DNA from: Zizania palustris
Taxonomy: Eukaryota > Streptophyta > Magnoliopsida > Poales > Poaceae
Direction of reading: 5' to 3'
Assembly (NCBI GenBank): GCA_019279435.1
Contig: JAAALK010000289.1
Span: 6,082,342 to 6,146,341, forward strand
DNA length: 64,000 nucleotides
Shown: piece after piece, positions 1-11,592 of the stretch
Layout: each line of letters begins with the position of its first letter
How positions within the stretch are numbered: the first letter of the stretch is position 1
Notes under the pieces: model-generated
What the model saw: the letters and a program-made list of their open reading frames with translations, nothing else
What the model was told of the DNA's origin: nothing
The model's database searches: none
Position numbers and translations under genes: made by a program

Positions 1-251
1 AGCCTCTGCTCGCCTTCATCTAGAAGGAGGAGCACCCCTCGCCTTACGAGTCTAGGGAGTCTGCGGCAAGCCCCTGCTCCCACACCAGTGGTTTTGCGCC
101 ATATGCGTCAGCGGCGAGGAAGAGCGCCCCATCGGTGTGGTGTCCATGACGTCGACGATGGACACGTGCGGGCTGAGCTCAGGTACTTGCTGGTGCGCAC
201 GCACTAGGAACAGAGGAGGGCAGGTATGTGTTGGCGCGCACCGCACTACGA

Positions 252-1814
252 GAGAAATTTGCAAATATGGCACTCCCTTCGGTGGGCTTTGCAAGAACGG
301 CACCCCAACGTTGGCAATTGCAGATATAACATTATAATAGTGGGGCGTTTGAATATATGGCATTGCTCTCCACTAAACTGTTTTTTGAGGTCTTCTACCA
401 GTTTTGCCCTTGCTTCTACAACAGCTACCGCATCCCGAATCGCTGAGAACCTTCTCTCCCATTCGTCCCGACCGGAGTTCACTCCCACATTGTACAGTGC
501 ATCGCCGCCCTCCGCCCCGGCGCGCTCCGTCGCCGTCCTCCGCCCCGCCCCTCGCCCCCGTGCCCTCCGCCGCCGCCCTCCGCCCCCGCGCGCTCTGCCG
601 CCGCCCTCCGCCCCCGCCCGCTCCGCCACCGCCGCCATGGCGAGCTCCGCGAGGCTGGCGACGGCGATCTCCGTGGTGCCGATCAGCTTGGCCTTGCCCG
701 CCGGGTTCCCCATTTGCACCACCTGCAGCCCGATCGCACTGTACGCCATGTGCCCCAGCCTCGACGCCACCTTCAAACCACGCATGCATTGCGCGATCGA
801 ATTCAAGCAGCGATTTTTTTCTTGAAGGGTAAATGGTAATAAATTCTTGCAACATTCGCCAATAATCTTACGATCAATCCGAGGAAGCCGAAGAGGGCGC
901 CTCGCATTGAGACGGCGCAGTGAGGTAGACGACGACCACCGCACCGAGCAACGTGCTCTGGGCGATCAACCCGGCCACTCCGGCTTGCAGCCACAAGTCC
1001 ACAACTAGCGTGAGACCTCTTCGGCTCTCCTGTCCTATCCTGCTTCGATCAGAACTGGCAGGAAAAGGAGACGGAACCTTGAGAATGTCGAGCTCCCGAA
1101 CGAGGCTTGCCGTCATGAACATGGCGAGGATCCCCACCAGCGCTGACAAGCCGCCGAAAGCACCGATCACTGACGGGCTCACGCCTGCCATTAACAAGAG
1201 CTCGATGATATCTTGATCAGCAATGGCAACTAACAAATCGATTTTTTTTTCCTGAACTACTGAATGATAATGTCATAATATCTTCAGAAGTATAGTCTAA
1301 ATTGATAGCTAGAGTACCAGCAGAGGCAGTGCACACAGTGAGATGAACGCAGGATAGCTTGATGCAGGTGAGTGGGTCGTTCTTGGCGAGCAGAAACGCG
1401 AAGATGGATGCACCTCGCACTTTGGCGCCTTGGCCGTGCTCTCGGCGGCGGAGGGCGGCGGCGGAGCGCGCGGGGGGGGAGGTCGGCGGCGGAGGGCACG
1501 GGGGCGAGGGGCAGGCGGAGGATGGCGGCGGAGGTCGACGGCGGAGCGCGCCGGGGCGGAGGGCGGCGGTGCACTGTACGATGTGGGAGCGAACTCCGGT
1601 CGGGACGAATGGGAGAGAAGGTTGTCAGGGATGCGGTAAGCTGTTGTAGAAGCAAGGGCAAAACCGGTAGAAGACCTCAAAAAACCAGTTTAGTGGAGAG
1701 CAATACCATATGTTCAAACTCCCCACTATTATAATGCTATATCTGCAATTGCCAACGTTGGGGTTCCATTCTTGCGAAGCCCACGGAAGGGAGTGCTATA
1801 TTTGCAAATTTCTC
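252..1814. mobile_element. Pack-MULE (Mutator-like, non-autonomous), copy 1
   Basis: The element is bounded by long terminal inverted repeats that start GAGAAATTTGCAAATAT at the left end and appear inverted at the right end. The inverted similarity runs for roughly 380 bp on each side (about 252-630 and 1440-1814). A perfect 9-bp target site duplication GCACTACGA lies at 243-251 and 1815-1823, which is the Mutator superfamily signature. No transposase is present. The middle, about 640-1440, holds host-like coding sequence on the minus strand with intron-like interruptions, as expected for DNA-level capture. The inner part of the inverted repeats is very GC-rich. Confidence 0.9.
640..1440 (-). 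pseudogene. Captured membrane-protein gene fragments, Pack-MULE copy 1
   Basis: This is the same captured material as in 27761-29110. The hydrophobic exon-like segment reads on the minus strand at about 874-1236, and the segment with MAYSAIGLQVVQMG at about 650-800. Single-base differences from copy 2, such as at the run near 930, break the long frame into three. No start codon context or promoter was recognised. Confidence 0.45.
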
Positions 1815-1823
1815 GCACTACGA

Positions 1824-2462
1824 AGGTGGGTCCGTAGTAGCTGCGCTTGTACAAAAATGGCCTGCATCATTGCGATGCAGGGTGTATCTGAGAATTGTAA
1901 TGACATAGAAAAGAAATATGTGAATATTAATGTTATATCTAGTGTTTCAGAAAAAAAATTAACCCTATTATAAAATAATTAACCCTATTATAAAGGATTT
2001 TTGCTCTTATGCCACAAAATTGTGAGTGGTGTTTACTTTTTTGCCACGTTTCGTGTGTTTAACAACTGAGCCTAAGGGCCCCATGTCATACACTAATATA
2101 AAACAAAAGAACAAATTCCACAACTTATGTGTGGGATGAATCTCTCTATTATAAAAGGGAAAATACACGGACCAGTAGAAAAAACCCTTGTTTGTTCCGG
2201 TGCAAACTTTTGTGGAAAATGGAAATCAGCATCCAACTTTGGTAGATTCTCTAGGTCAGATATATCTAAGCAGAGGCACTACATTTTTAGCCATATTTTG
2301 GACAAAGCACAAAATCAAAGATATACTACTTTTCAATTTTTAGAGGAAACCACATCTTTTCAATCATTTCAATCAGAGAAATAATAAGACTAAGAACTGA
2401 TAATTTAATCAGTCGAGGCAACGGAACGAGAATAAGCAAAACTGCAAAGGAGGTGAACTCAC
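1824..2462. other. Quinolinate synthase intron 1 remnant, copy 1, no gene seen
   Basis: This is AT-rich sequence between the Pack-MULE and the exon 1 splice donor (GTGAG on the minus strand, 2458-2462). It contains a short direct repeat of TTAACCCTATTATAAA near 1958-1995. No coding sequence is supported. The matching stretch in copy 2 is 29208-29845. Confidence 0.6.
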
Positions 2463-3176
2463 CTGGGCCTCGGCATAGCTACCCTGAGCGCGGACGGTGC
2501 CGTCGCGGCCGATGACAGCGACGGGAACGACCCCGAGGGGACCTTCCCTCACGCACCGCGATAGCCGCCCGCGCACGCTTTTGCATGCCGACGAGCACGT
2601 TGTGCCATGTGCTGGCCCGCGAACCGCGTCCCAGCGGCGACCCCCGAGCGGCGCCAGATCGGCGGGGTCCACGTCGAGCACCTCATCTGGGTGAGCGCCG
2701 TCTAGCGCGGAGATGAGGCAGGCGCAGTACCCGCGCGAGAGCTCCGAGTCGGAGTCAGCCGCGAACCTCATCCGGCCAGCGCCGTCGCACCTTCCCACGA
2801 GCCACACCTGCGCGACGCAACCCATGACGCGATTCGCCGCGACGCGGTCCGCGTCGCCCAGCCGCGGGAGCGCGGCCGCGTAGGCGAGCAGGCGGCGCGC
2901 GCGGCCTGCTTCCGGGACCGCGCGGAACTCCTCGGCGAGTCTGTGGAGGCGGAGGCGCGGGTCGGCGTCCTCTCCCTGATCCTCCTCATCGGCGGCGCGC
3001 CGTAGGGGCCGGTGGGGGCACGTTCGAGTGGGCGCAACCGACGGCGACGGAGCCGCGGGATGGGCGCCGCCGCCGCGTGCGGAGAAGGGATGGAGAGGGA
3101 ACGCGAGGCGAGGCTTCAGGTTCATGGTCGGCGCGACGAGAGAGGGGAGCGCGGCGGCGAGAGAGGAGACATCAAT
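2463..3176 (-). pseudogene. QS: Quinolinate synthase exon 1 (SufE domain), copy 1, frame and start disrupted
   Basis: This is the same exon as 29846-30556, but the start codon reads ATT (3174-3176) instead of ATG. Single-base indels also shift the frame in the C-terminal half of the SufE domain (around 2500-2660), so that region reads as scrambled sequence before returning near the splice donor. The region with the conserved SufE cysteine (GCVAQVWLVG) is intact. The next in-frame ATG would be at 3125, which would shorten the plastid leader. Since the changes are mostly homopolymer-type indels next to a contig end, sequencing or assembly error is as likely as real decay. The rest of the gene would lie to the left of the window. 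Confidence 0.75.
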
Positions 3177-4180
3177 GGTAGTGGCGCGGCGTGGCGGGGT
3201 GGGGAGAGACGTGGATGAGAGGGATTCCGTCGTATTGCCGCACAGGGCAGGGGTAGGAGACGGCGTAGGGGCCGCGTGCTTTACGTCGGGTTTGGAATTG
3301 GAAGGGTGAGCCGAAAACAGGTCGCTGGCTGAAGGCTGGAAGGGCGGTAGCGTGTGAAACGACCGGACGCTGATGCAGTGGGCCAGTGGCGCAGCTGTCC
3401 CGCTGTCCCATCATGCGCTCCGCCCACGACGACCTGAGACGGCGGTGATGATAATGAAGCGGGCACAGGTCCGGGTGCGCGAAGAGTAAAATTAGATTTT
3501 ATTGTATAAATTCTCGCGATCTTTTATTGGTTACTAATAGTCGGCCTGGCTACGAAAACAGTAAATATAACAAAATAATAAATATATTTTAACTTGAAAA
3601 ATTCTTCATCCCTGCCACAACCGGGAGCCCCGTCGCCCCCCCCCCCGCCTCCCAGAGCCCGTTCGCTGAAGCCGCTGCCCGGACCCACCTCATCGCCTCC
3701 AGAGCCCCGTTCGCTTTACGGTGGCAAATGATCGAAGCCTATATTTTTTTTTTGGCAAATGATCAATTTCCTAAATTATAGCACGACAATACATGATCAG
3801 CATTAAAAGTTTCACATAGGTAGCATGTATGGCAAGAGCAACCATACAAGGCAAAGAACATAAGCACTTGACACGTGAGCCATACAAGCAAAGAGCACAA
3901 TTATATATATTGATCCCGACACATTTAAGAATTTCTCATTACTATTTTTTCCATTTATTCTCATTGGACTTCAATATTCTATAAGATATGGTCAGGCAAA
4001 GATACAATCTTTGCCAGTTTGTTTATGTGCACATTTAATGGCGACAATTTGATCTTCTACAAGATATTTGATCCCTAATTAACGACATCATAAAAAACTA
4101 AAAGATAATAAATGAGCTGGATTTGAAAATAAAAACAATTATATTATTCTACCCTACTATATAAAGAGTTTAGGCTTTTT
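3177..4180. other. Upstream region of quinolinate synthase exon 1, copy 1
   Basis: Reading the minus strand, this is the sequence just before the exon 1 start, so it should hold the promoter and 5' leader. GC-rich sequence next to the start (about 3177-3470) gives way to AT-rich sequence further out. No clear TATA box close to the start was identified. No other gene is seen. Copy 2 is 30557-31570. Confidence 0.45.
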
Positions 4181-4335
4181 CATCATTGAGAGCATCTGGG
4201 TCGTCCCATCTCTCGTCTGTCATCATTGGGAGTATCTGGGACTGCTCGTCTCTCATCTGTCATCATTGGAGCATCTGAATCATCTATCTCTCATCTGTCA
4301 TCATTTAGAGCATCTGAACCGTTCATCCTCATTTA
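4181..4335 (+). repeat. 40-bp tandem repeat, about 3.8 units, copy 1
   Basis: Units begin CATCATTG at 4181, 4221 and 4261, with a decayed fourth near 4300, each about 38-40 bp and sharing AGCATCTG and TCTCATCTGT. A TATATAAAG stretch lies just upstream at about 4159-4167. Related single units recur near 5100 and 5170. Confidence 0.85.
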
Positions 4336-4614
4336 TTTTTTTCTTAAGGAAACATTCTCTCACGTGTTGTCTCATTACTCCCTTTGCCTTGCATGAAAAT
4401 TCTTGCCTTGCATGAGTAATCACGATTGTCGTCTATTTGGCTTACCTACCATTTATTTGGTTCATCTGTCATCTATTTGGTAACCTGCCATCCTATTTCC
4501 ATTTCTATATTTGTCCTTCTCCTTCTCTCTCACCCGCCTCGCACAACGCATGAAGGCTTCGTGCGGCAGGGCTCCAGGTGACTACGAGCGATGGGGGCTA
4601 CAGTGGCTCGTCTC

Positions 4615-4821
4615 CCGGGCTCCGGGCGGCAGGGGCTCATGCTGTCCAACGAGGCCGGCGCCAACACGCTGCACGGCAAGCTGTAGTTGGCGCTCGACAC
4701 CCAGACACACTTCAGCGAGAAAGAAGAGGAGGAGGCGGGGATGTCAACGTCGACCGAGCATCTCGGGGTGCCAAGGCACAAGGGGTGCGGCGAGGCCGCG
4801 GTCGTGGCAGTCCTACTGCAG
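4615..4821 (+). pseudogene. Gene fragment ending at a splice-donor-like site, copy 1
   Basis: A GC-rich island in AT-rich surroundings reads on the plus strand with coding-like composition, including MLSNEAGANTLHGKL, an in-frame TAG, then THFSEKEEEEAGMSTSTEHL. It ends at CTGCAG followed by GTGCGCC, which looks like an exon end and donor. The parent gene was not recognised. The abrupt change in base composition and the in-frame stop suggest a transposon-captured or decayed fragment. Confidence 0.4.
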
Positions 4822-4899
4822 GTGCGCCAATAATGGCAGCGTCCGCGTCAACTTTTCGTGGTGGATGTCGGCCGGGAAAGGATTGCTATTACATTAGAT

Positions 4900-6190
4900 T
4901 TTTTGCTCATTTTATTTCTCTCCTCTGAAACTTTTAGCTGAGATCAGTATAATATGCGATATGGTCTAATTGTGGATATGAGCGGATGAGCTTCTTTTTT
5001 GTGTTGAATCAATTTATCAACAAGGAAAACAGATAGAAATTTGGTAATCTTCAATTTAATTGTTGCTTTGATTTCTTTCTCATTTAATTTAGTTGCTTTT
5101 CACATCTCTCGTCTGCACTCATCTAATTAATCTTAACTATTTATTTTGTACTCATACTATTTGGAAAGATTTGGACCGTTCATCTCTCACTTATTGCCTG
5201 ATTACACTCCTTGCCTTGCATGGAGATTCTTGCCTTGCATGGAGTCTATTGATCACGACTATTATTTATTTGCTTCACCTGCCATCTATAGCGTAGCTAC
5301 GCTGCCTTTTATTTAAGTCATTCAATCTTTTGCATGCATGCATTCCTAAAACCAAGCTCCCCTCTCACGTGCAACCATCATTTGCATGCATGCAATGGCA
5401 ACATCACATGGAAGAAAAAGCTCAAAAACGTAGTGTGATTAGATGGTTTGGTTATCACACATGGACTATGCACAACTTATTAATTAAAAAGAAAGTGAAA
5501 TCAATAGGAGTCATCTTTGCATGCTATACAGGACGTCTATGTTAATTACCTTATATAGCTATCCTTAGTTTTTTCTTGAAAATTACAAATATAACGGGTA
5601 TAAAATTATTTTCCTCCCATATGTTGTTTAATATTTCATAATAATGCCATGCAAATTCAGACTTGCCATACAACTATAATTAATAGCGACTTATGCATGG
5701 CAAGTATATTTGGGTGCCATATATCACATATAAGTTTCACATTTTTCATGTCTTTTTAAAATTTACAGACATACCACATAGAAAGTTTTATTTACGTTCC
5801 TTATATTTTATTACTTAAATGTGTGGGCACATGTATATATGTAAAATTTTGCTTTACATGGCGTGCACCTATAATTAATACATATATGTCTACCAAAATA
5901 TAATTTGGGTTCTATATATACATATAAGTTTCACGTTTTTGTTAACTTTCATAATTTATTCCTTAATTCAATTCATCATTGACTTTCCATATTGTATTTC
6001 TTAATTAATGCACAGGAACACGCCGTATATACAAAACAGTTGTTTCGGTCTGTTGTATGGAAATGTTGCAAGTGTTGCAATTCAGGTCCAATGCATGTGC
6101 ATGCATAATAAATGATTTATTTCATTAACGTCCATAATTCTAGAGAGTTTGCAGAGGATTAATGCTATTGAAATTATTGTTTGAATATTG
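4900..6190. other. AT-rich non-coding stretch, copy 1
   Basis: No gene is seen. Low-complexity features include repeated TTGCATGCATGCA (about 5331 and 5381), a perfect 14-bp palindrome AGCGTAGCTACGCT near 5288, and paired CCTTGCATGGAG motifs near 5212-5244. The matching stretch in copy 2 is 32290-33590. Confidence 0.6.
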
Positions 6191-6199
6191 CCATCTATA

Positions 6200-6488
6200 G
6201 CTTTGGGCGAGGCGTCTCTCAGCTGCGGACGACGGGGGCTCCATTTTGGGAGAGGCGGCTCTGAGCTACAGACGGCGGTGGGCTCAGCTTCGGGTGACGG
6301 GGGCTCCGCTTCGGGCGACGGGGGGGGGGGCTCGGCTCTGGGTGGTGGTGGGCTCCGAGCGGTGGGGATCCAAGTGGAGGGGGCTTCGAGAAGCAGAGAC
6401 AGCGCCGACGGGAACGATGCGTTACTCTTCTTCGGGTGGTGGGGGCTTCAAGATGCGGGAGCTCCGAACGGCGGGGCTCCTGTGAGGA
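6200..6488 (+). repeat. GC-rich imperfect repeat block, copy 1
   Basis: Imperfect repeats of a unit around GGGGGCTC(C/G) and CTTCGGG(C/T)GACGG make up this block, including a run of ten or more G near 6321. The Gly-rich frames here are composition artefacts. It directly precedes the copia A LTR. Copy 2 is 33600-33890. Confidence 0.6.
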
Positions 6489-6492
6489 GCCA

Positions 6493-8091
6493 TGTTGAAG
6501 AGCATGGACCTCATGGCTCTAGATGTGATGAGTGATTATCAACGAAAGTCAAAGAGGATATGAAGAGAAGAAAGACTTGTTGTGTCTGGGCCGCATGTGA
6601 CTCAGGTACACGGCCAGTGAGCGACTATCGGGCAGAGGGGCCGCGAAGTCAGGCTGGCCCAATCCGGGTACATGGGCTAGGAGCAGCAGAGGATCCACTG
6701 GGTTGTTGACCGGGATTGACTCAGGTACACGGGCGGTGAGCGATTGCCAGGCTGAGGGAGCTGTGGAATCGGGCCGGCCCAATTCAGGTACCCGGTGCGA
6801 ATACGGTGGATGCTTTGTTAGTTTCGGCGTAAAACTGATCGCTGATCTCGGATCTGACCGTTCTGAGGCGAAGCCATAGCTGCTACGAAAGCTCCGCATC
6901 AGGACCAGTTATCTTTATTTAGGTTTTTACTATTTTGCCTTTAGGCCCATAGTCTATCAGTCGAGTCTGTAAAAAATCCTAAGGGCATTTCGGTTTTTTC
7001 CATTTTTATTCCCGCGTCTGTAAAAACCCTAAAGGTATTTTTGCATTTCCCATTTATTGGGCTGCCTATAAATAGGCCCCTATACCCTAGGGTTAGGGTT
7101 ACCCTTTTCAGAATACACTTTACCAATTCCAAAATTTGGGTCATTTTTCGAGTGCTCTTCTGCCGCCGCCGGTGTTCACTTAGCTGAAAAATCGGTCGCC
7201 ACAACAATCGTTTTTCTCACCGGGGCTTTGTTTTTCTCCGTCGAAATCTTGCTGGCGCACGGGAGCTGAAGCCTGGCCACGGGCTGTAGCACGCGACGTG
7301 CTAGCCCTGCCATTAGCCTAGCTAGCTTGTGTGCTGCACTGTGATCTCGCACGGGTGACGAGGCGGAGGAGCCTGGAGTCCTGCAGCTGCGCTGTTGCGC
7401 ACGGCAAGCCAGCCCATGCGTGCGGATCTTCTACGGTGGAGAGAAAGCCATCAGCAGCGCGTGAGCAGTCGGCGTGGGAACGGAGCGGAATCTTCAGCGT
7501 GAAGGCAGCGGGTGATTGATTCACGGCAGCGGGTGCGACGAAATCCAAGCGCACGCAAATCGAGGTAAGAAGTTACTGTAGCATGCGTTCACGTTTTGAT
7601 TTTCCAGCATCTGCAGTATTTTTGTTCAGAAAAATCTAGCACTTTAATTCATCTATTCCAGTATTGTTCATCATCTAATCTAAGTTAAATATGTTGCTTA
7701 TTTAGTGATTTATTCTTTGTTCTGATTAGATGTATTAAAAATGGTGCTACTCATTAGACCTTAATTTGTGTCGGTTTTTGAATGGGATTAAATGTCAGTG
7801 CACCATGGATAGTTTTATGCGCCAGATATCTTTGCTCTGATTTAATGGAAGTTTGTATGAGGATGTTTGTGATGCGTGAGTTATTTTCATCTGCTTTTAA
7901 GCACTATGTTGGTGTCTCTTTGTTTGAGACACCGATCGTTTTTAGGCTATATCATTTTAGGCTCTGTTGATCTATTTACTTTTCCCTGCTAAGTCTGTTG
8001 AGGTGCGTTGGGTGTTGGGAGCAGGCCATTGATTCGAAAGAATTTTTTAGGCACCCATTCACCCCCTCTGGTCACTACTTTTTGTCCTACA
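6493..8091 (+). mobile_element. Copia A 5' LTR, copy 1 (left edge uncertain)
   Basis: The right edge is well placed: the sequence ends GTCCTACA at 8091, two bases before a primer binding site TGGTATCAGAG at 8094. A TATA box (TATAAATA, 7067-7074) marks the LTR promoter. The left edge is uncertain because the 3' LTR is not in the window; TG starts at 6493 or near 6579 are possible. If 6493 is right the LTR is about 1.6 kb. Confidence 0.65.
7067..7074 (+). promoter_or_regulatory. TATA box of copia A 5' LTR, copy 1
   Basis: TATAAATA in CCTATAAATAGG context, followed by GGGTTAGGGTTACC, lies about 1 kb upstream of the LTR end. Confidence 0.7.
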
Positions 8092-8093
8092 AG

Positions 8094-8107
8094 TGGTATC
8101 AGAGTCC
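8094..8107 (+). promoter_or_regulatory. Copia A primer binding site, copy 1
   Basis: TGGTATCAGAGTCC is complementary to the 3' end of initiator methionine tRNA, as in most plant copia elements. It lies two bases after the LTR end. Confidence 0.85.
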
Positions 8108-8156
8108 GGTTAGGGTTTTTCCATACCTTAATCGGTTCTAAACCCAGGTAGTGATC

Positions 8157-11100
8157 ATGACTTCTTCTGGAAAGGTCCCGTCCTTGGAAGCTTTTGGCTA
8201 TACTTATTGGAAGACTCGCATGCGAGCCAATCTCATGAGAGAGAGCTCGGACATTTGGGACATTTGTGTTCACGCTACTTTCACCATATTGCTTGTTGCT
8301 GAGCGTACATCTCCTGATATAATCGTCCATCATCATAACAACAACAAAGCGGTGAACATTCTGTTTTCTGGTTTAGGTCCCACTGAATTTGAGCGTGTGA
8401 GCCATCTCACCACTGCTAGAGAGATCTGGGCTACCCTCCAGGCACACCATGAGGGGACAACCTAGGTCAAGGCTCATCTCTATCAGACCTACCGGCATGA
8501 ATATGAAATTTCACACAGAAGCGGGGTAAATCTGTTGAAGCCTTGTTTGGTCGTTTTCAATCGATCATCAACAAGCTTCGGGCCAACAAGGCTGAGGGAG
8601 TTCAGCTGGTCTCAGATCATGAGTAGGCGCTCAAGGTTCTCAGACCTTGGACCCTAAGATCTGGGAGATCAAGGTATCCTCTATCATTGAGAGCATCTCT
8701 TATGATACCTTGACAATTTCAGAGCTGTTCAGCAAGCTCAAGGCCACAGAGGTTGATATCCAGTTGAGATCAAATCTCACTGGCTCTGGATAAAAAACCC
8801 TGGCCCTTGCTACACCTTCTGCTAACTCCTCATCTATGAGCTGTCTTGGGTTCTCCTTGATGTCTCTCACTGAAGACCAGCTTGAGTCGCTAGGAGATGA
8901 TGATCTGTGTCTGTTTAACAACCGGGTGCATCGTGTCTATGATAAGCGAATGTTCAAAGACACGGCACAAATCTGGATGCTTTGAGTGTGGTGATCTAGG
9001 TCATTTCATCGCCGACTGCCCCAAGCGCAATGGTCACAAGAAGGGTACCGGTGGTGGTTCCTACGACTCCGGCAAGCACGACAGCTCTTCCTTCACCAAG
9101 GGCAAGCCCAAGACAAGATTCTTCCGAAAGGCCCTGAAGGACTACCGGCGTGAGAACAAGAAGCGAGACAAGACCTTCTTCGCCAAGATAGAGAGAATCT
9201 ACTCCAAGCGGTCTTCGTTTTCTTCCTCTTCATCAAGCTCAAGCGATGAGGAGATCATGATCAGGAAGGGGAAGGACAAGGATGATCCGGCAGGCCTCTA
9301 CTTCATGGCCTTCAGGGACAGGCCGAAGAGCCGCTCATCACCGCCGAAGATCCCGCAAGAGCTGCTGCTCAATGTCTCTTAGGGATAAGGAAGAGAAGGG
9401 CTCCCCCGACAACTCCGACGATGACGACGATGAAAAGGTATCTTCCTATGAACAAGAAGTCGTTGATTTACTTGAAGAGAACCATTAGGAGTTGAGGTAT
9501 CGGGGGAAAAAACTGCTTAGAGGGGCTAAGAAAAGGATAGATGAGCTTGAGAGTGAGCTTGCCATGGCCAACGACAGGATTGAGAGTCTATCTTCTTCCC
9601 CTTGCTTGGGTGGTAGCAGTGAGTGCCCAAATTGTGAGGTGTTACTATGTGACCTGACGACTCTGAAGTCCAGGTACATAGAGAGGGTAGATGAGAGGGA
9701 CGCTTTGGCCACTGAGCTTGAGAGCATTCAGCTGGAGCTAAAAGATGCTCATGCCACTGTCGTCGTGCCCTATGTGACTGCCCATCCCATCTAGCTAGTT
9801 TAGCTGAGCTGAAAGCCAAGGGTGATGAGAAATTAGGCGAGTTGGAGAGATTCAGAGTTGAACTAGAGCAGACTAGGCTAGAGCTTGAGACATTGTCAAT
9901 TCCACCCACTGTTTGTGAGAACTGCTTATCTCTTAGATTGGAGTTGATCAAACTGAAAGCTAAGAAGTCTGTCCAATTTGATAGAGAGTGTGAGACCTGC
10001 TTGTCTCAGGTGGAGGTACTAGCTTCCTTGAGAGAGGAGCTAGCTGATGTTCAGAATGAGAACTTTTACCTCCGTCAGATCCTGAGTTAGTTGAGTGCCA
10101 GAGAGCACAACTTGGCATGATGATCCAACAGTTTAAGAGGCAGGATAGGTTTGGGGTAGGCTACACCTATACCAAGGCTGATTTTGAGAGTGCAATTAGC
10201 CGAGCAGTGGAGTGGAGTAATATGACTCCTGAACAGAGATATCCCAAGACTCACTCCACTGAGTCTTTCCAAGCTAGTCATCCCAAGAATGGAGTGTTTC
10301 AAGAACAACCTAAAGCTCCACCAAAGAAGCCCATCTGGGTCCCAAAGCCCAAACATTTCCACACTTCTCTAGACGCTCTACCTGGACCCTCTCACACCAA
10401 AGAGTCTACACCCAACACCACAAGCCAAGAACCCTAAGCCTCAACCACATCCCAAGAAGCCCACCTACCACTGTGAGTATTGTCAGAGAGATGAGCATCT
10501 TGAGGAGTTTTGCTTCAGGAGGAAGCGGGTTGAGAGAGTAGAGAGGGCTCATGGTGGGCAAGAGCAGTTCTATCAGTAGGGTGGTAGACTGAGAGTTTCT
10601 CGATGCAGGGAGAGGCTAGAGGCCAGACCGCGTCGTGTAGGTGGTGGTAGAGGAGATGGCTTTCATACCCGTGCTCCGGAGGGTGGTGTTCGCTCCGGTA
10701 GAACTCCAGGTCGTTTTGGATACGGCTCTAGACCTCATGGCAGAGACTTTAGGTAGAACCGAGGACCACGCTTTGAGCCGCGCTTTGGTCTAGACTCTTA
10801 TGATTCCTTTTACTTTCCTTCTTATGACCACTGACTGTGCAGGATCGAGGACTGGAGGACGTGTGGATCATGGATTCAGGATGCTCTCGCCACATGACGG
10901 GACATCGCAGATGGGTCTCCAGTCTCTCTCCCCGAGCTCCAAGAAATGCATCACCTTCGGGAACAGTGGTCAAGGGAAGGTACACGACATTGGCTCAATT
11001 CACATCTTCGACCATTCTCTTTGAAGAATGTTGCTTTGGTTGGGAATTTGAACTTCAATTTGATTTCTGTTTCGCAACTTCTTGAGAATGGTTTGGAGGT

Positions 11101-11592
11101 TCGTTTTAAGAAGGGCATGTCTTCTGTGATTGATTCTAGAGGGTCTTTGGTTTGCTAGATTTTACTCTTCGGTAAGGTTTTTCGGATTGACTTCTCTAGT
11201 TATTTTGGCCCTTCTCGCTGTTTAATTGCTGAATCCTCCTCTGAGCTCTGGAAGTGGCATAGGAGGTTAGGCCATTTGAGCTTTGATCTGCTAGTCAGAT
11301 TGAGCTCTATGGACCTCATTCGAGGATTGCCTAAGCTTAAGATGGAGAAGGATCTAGTTTACCATCCTTGTCGTCACGGGAAAATGGTTGCCGCTTCTCA
11401 CTCACCTATGACTCAGGTGATGACTTCGTACCCGGGAGAGCTGTTACACATGGACACTGTTGGTCCAGCTCGGGTACGCTCAGTCGGTGGGAAGTGGTAC
11501 ACGCTTGTGATCGTTGACGATTTTTCTCGATTCTCGTGGTTTTCTTCTTGGAGTCTAAGGATTGAGACTTTTCAGTTTGTTATGAACCTGAT
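8157..11592 (+). pseudogene. Copia A gag-pol, copy 1, frameshifted and cut by the gap
   Basis: The same polyprotein as 35562-40680 is present up to the start of integrase. Visible parts are the gag (UBN2-like) start MTSSGKVPSLEAFGYTYW, the zinc knuckle CFECGDLGHFIADC (about 8981), a coiled-coil region, the second knuckle CEYCQRDEHLEEFC, the protease motif MDSG (about 10869), the GAG-pre-integrase region and the start of integrase. Compared with copy 2 it has extra single-base losses, for example near 8507, 9339, 10106 and 10412. Shared in-frame stops show real decay as well. The sequence ends at the gap, with the last bases before the N run diverging from copy 2. Confidence 0.85.

Larger units (their letters stand above)
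1..11592. repeat. 11.6-kb duplicated segment, copy 1 (contig-end side)
   Basis: This segment matches 27390-39005 base for base except for scattered single-base indels, mostly in homopolymers, and a few substitutions. It is 11592 bp against 11616 bp in the other copy. It is cut on the left by the window edge and on the right by a gap of exactly 1000 N. All landmarks occur in the same order in both copies: Pack-MULE with the same target duplication, quinolinate synthase exon 1, 40-bp tandem repeats, and the copia LTR and gag. Copy 1 carries more frame-breaking indels. This fits unpolished sequence at a contig end or an unmerged haplotype, but a true duplication is not excluded. Confidence 0.95.

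Noticed and set aside
4181..4335. CRISPR-like array of 40-bp repeats
   Set aside because: The repeats are directly adjacent and degenerate, without unique spacers, in a plant genome. It is an ordinary minisatellite.
5288..5301. Palindrome AGCGTAGCTACGCT as a possible terminator or Helitron hairpin
   Set aside because: It has no CTRR end after it and no matching element boundary. A single short palindrome in AT-rich DNA is weak evidence.
6188..6535. Gly-rich frame of about 115 codons
   Set aside because: It is a by-product of GC-rich imperfect repeats. It has no domain or start context, and copy 2 shows the frame changing with G-run length.
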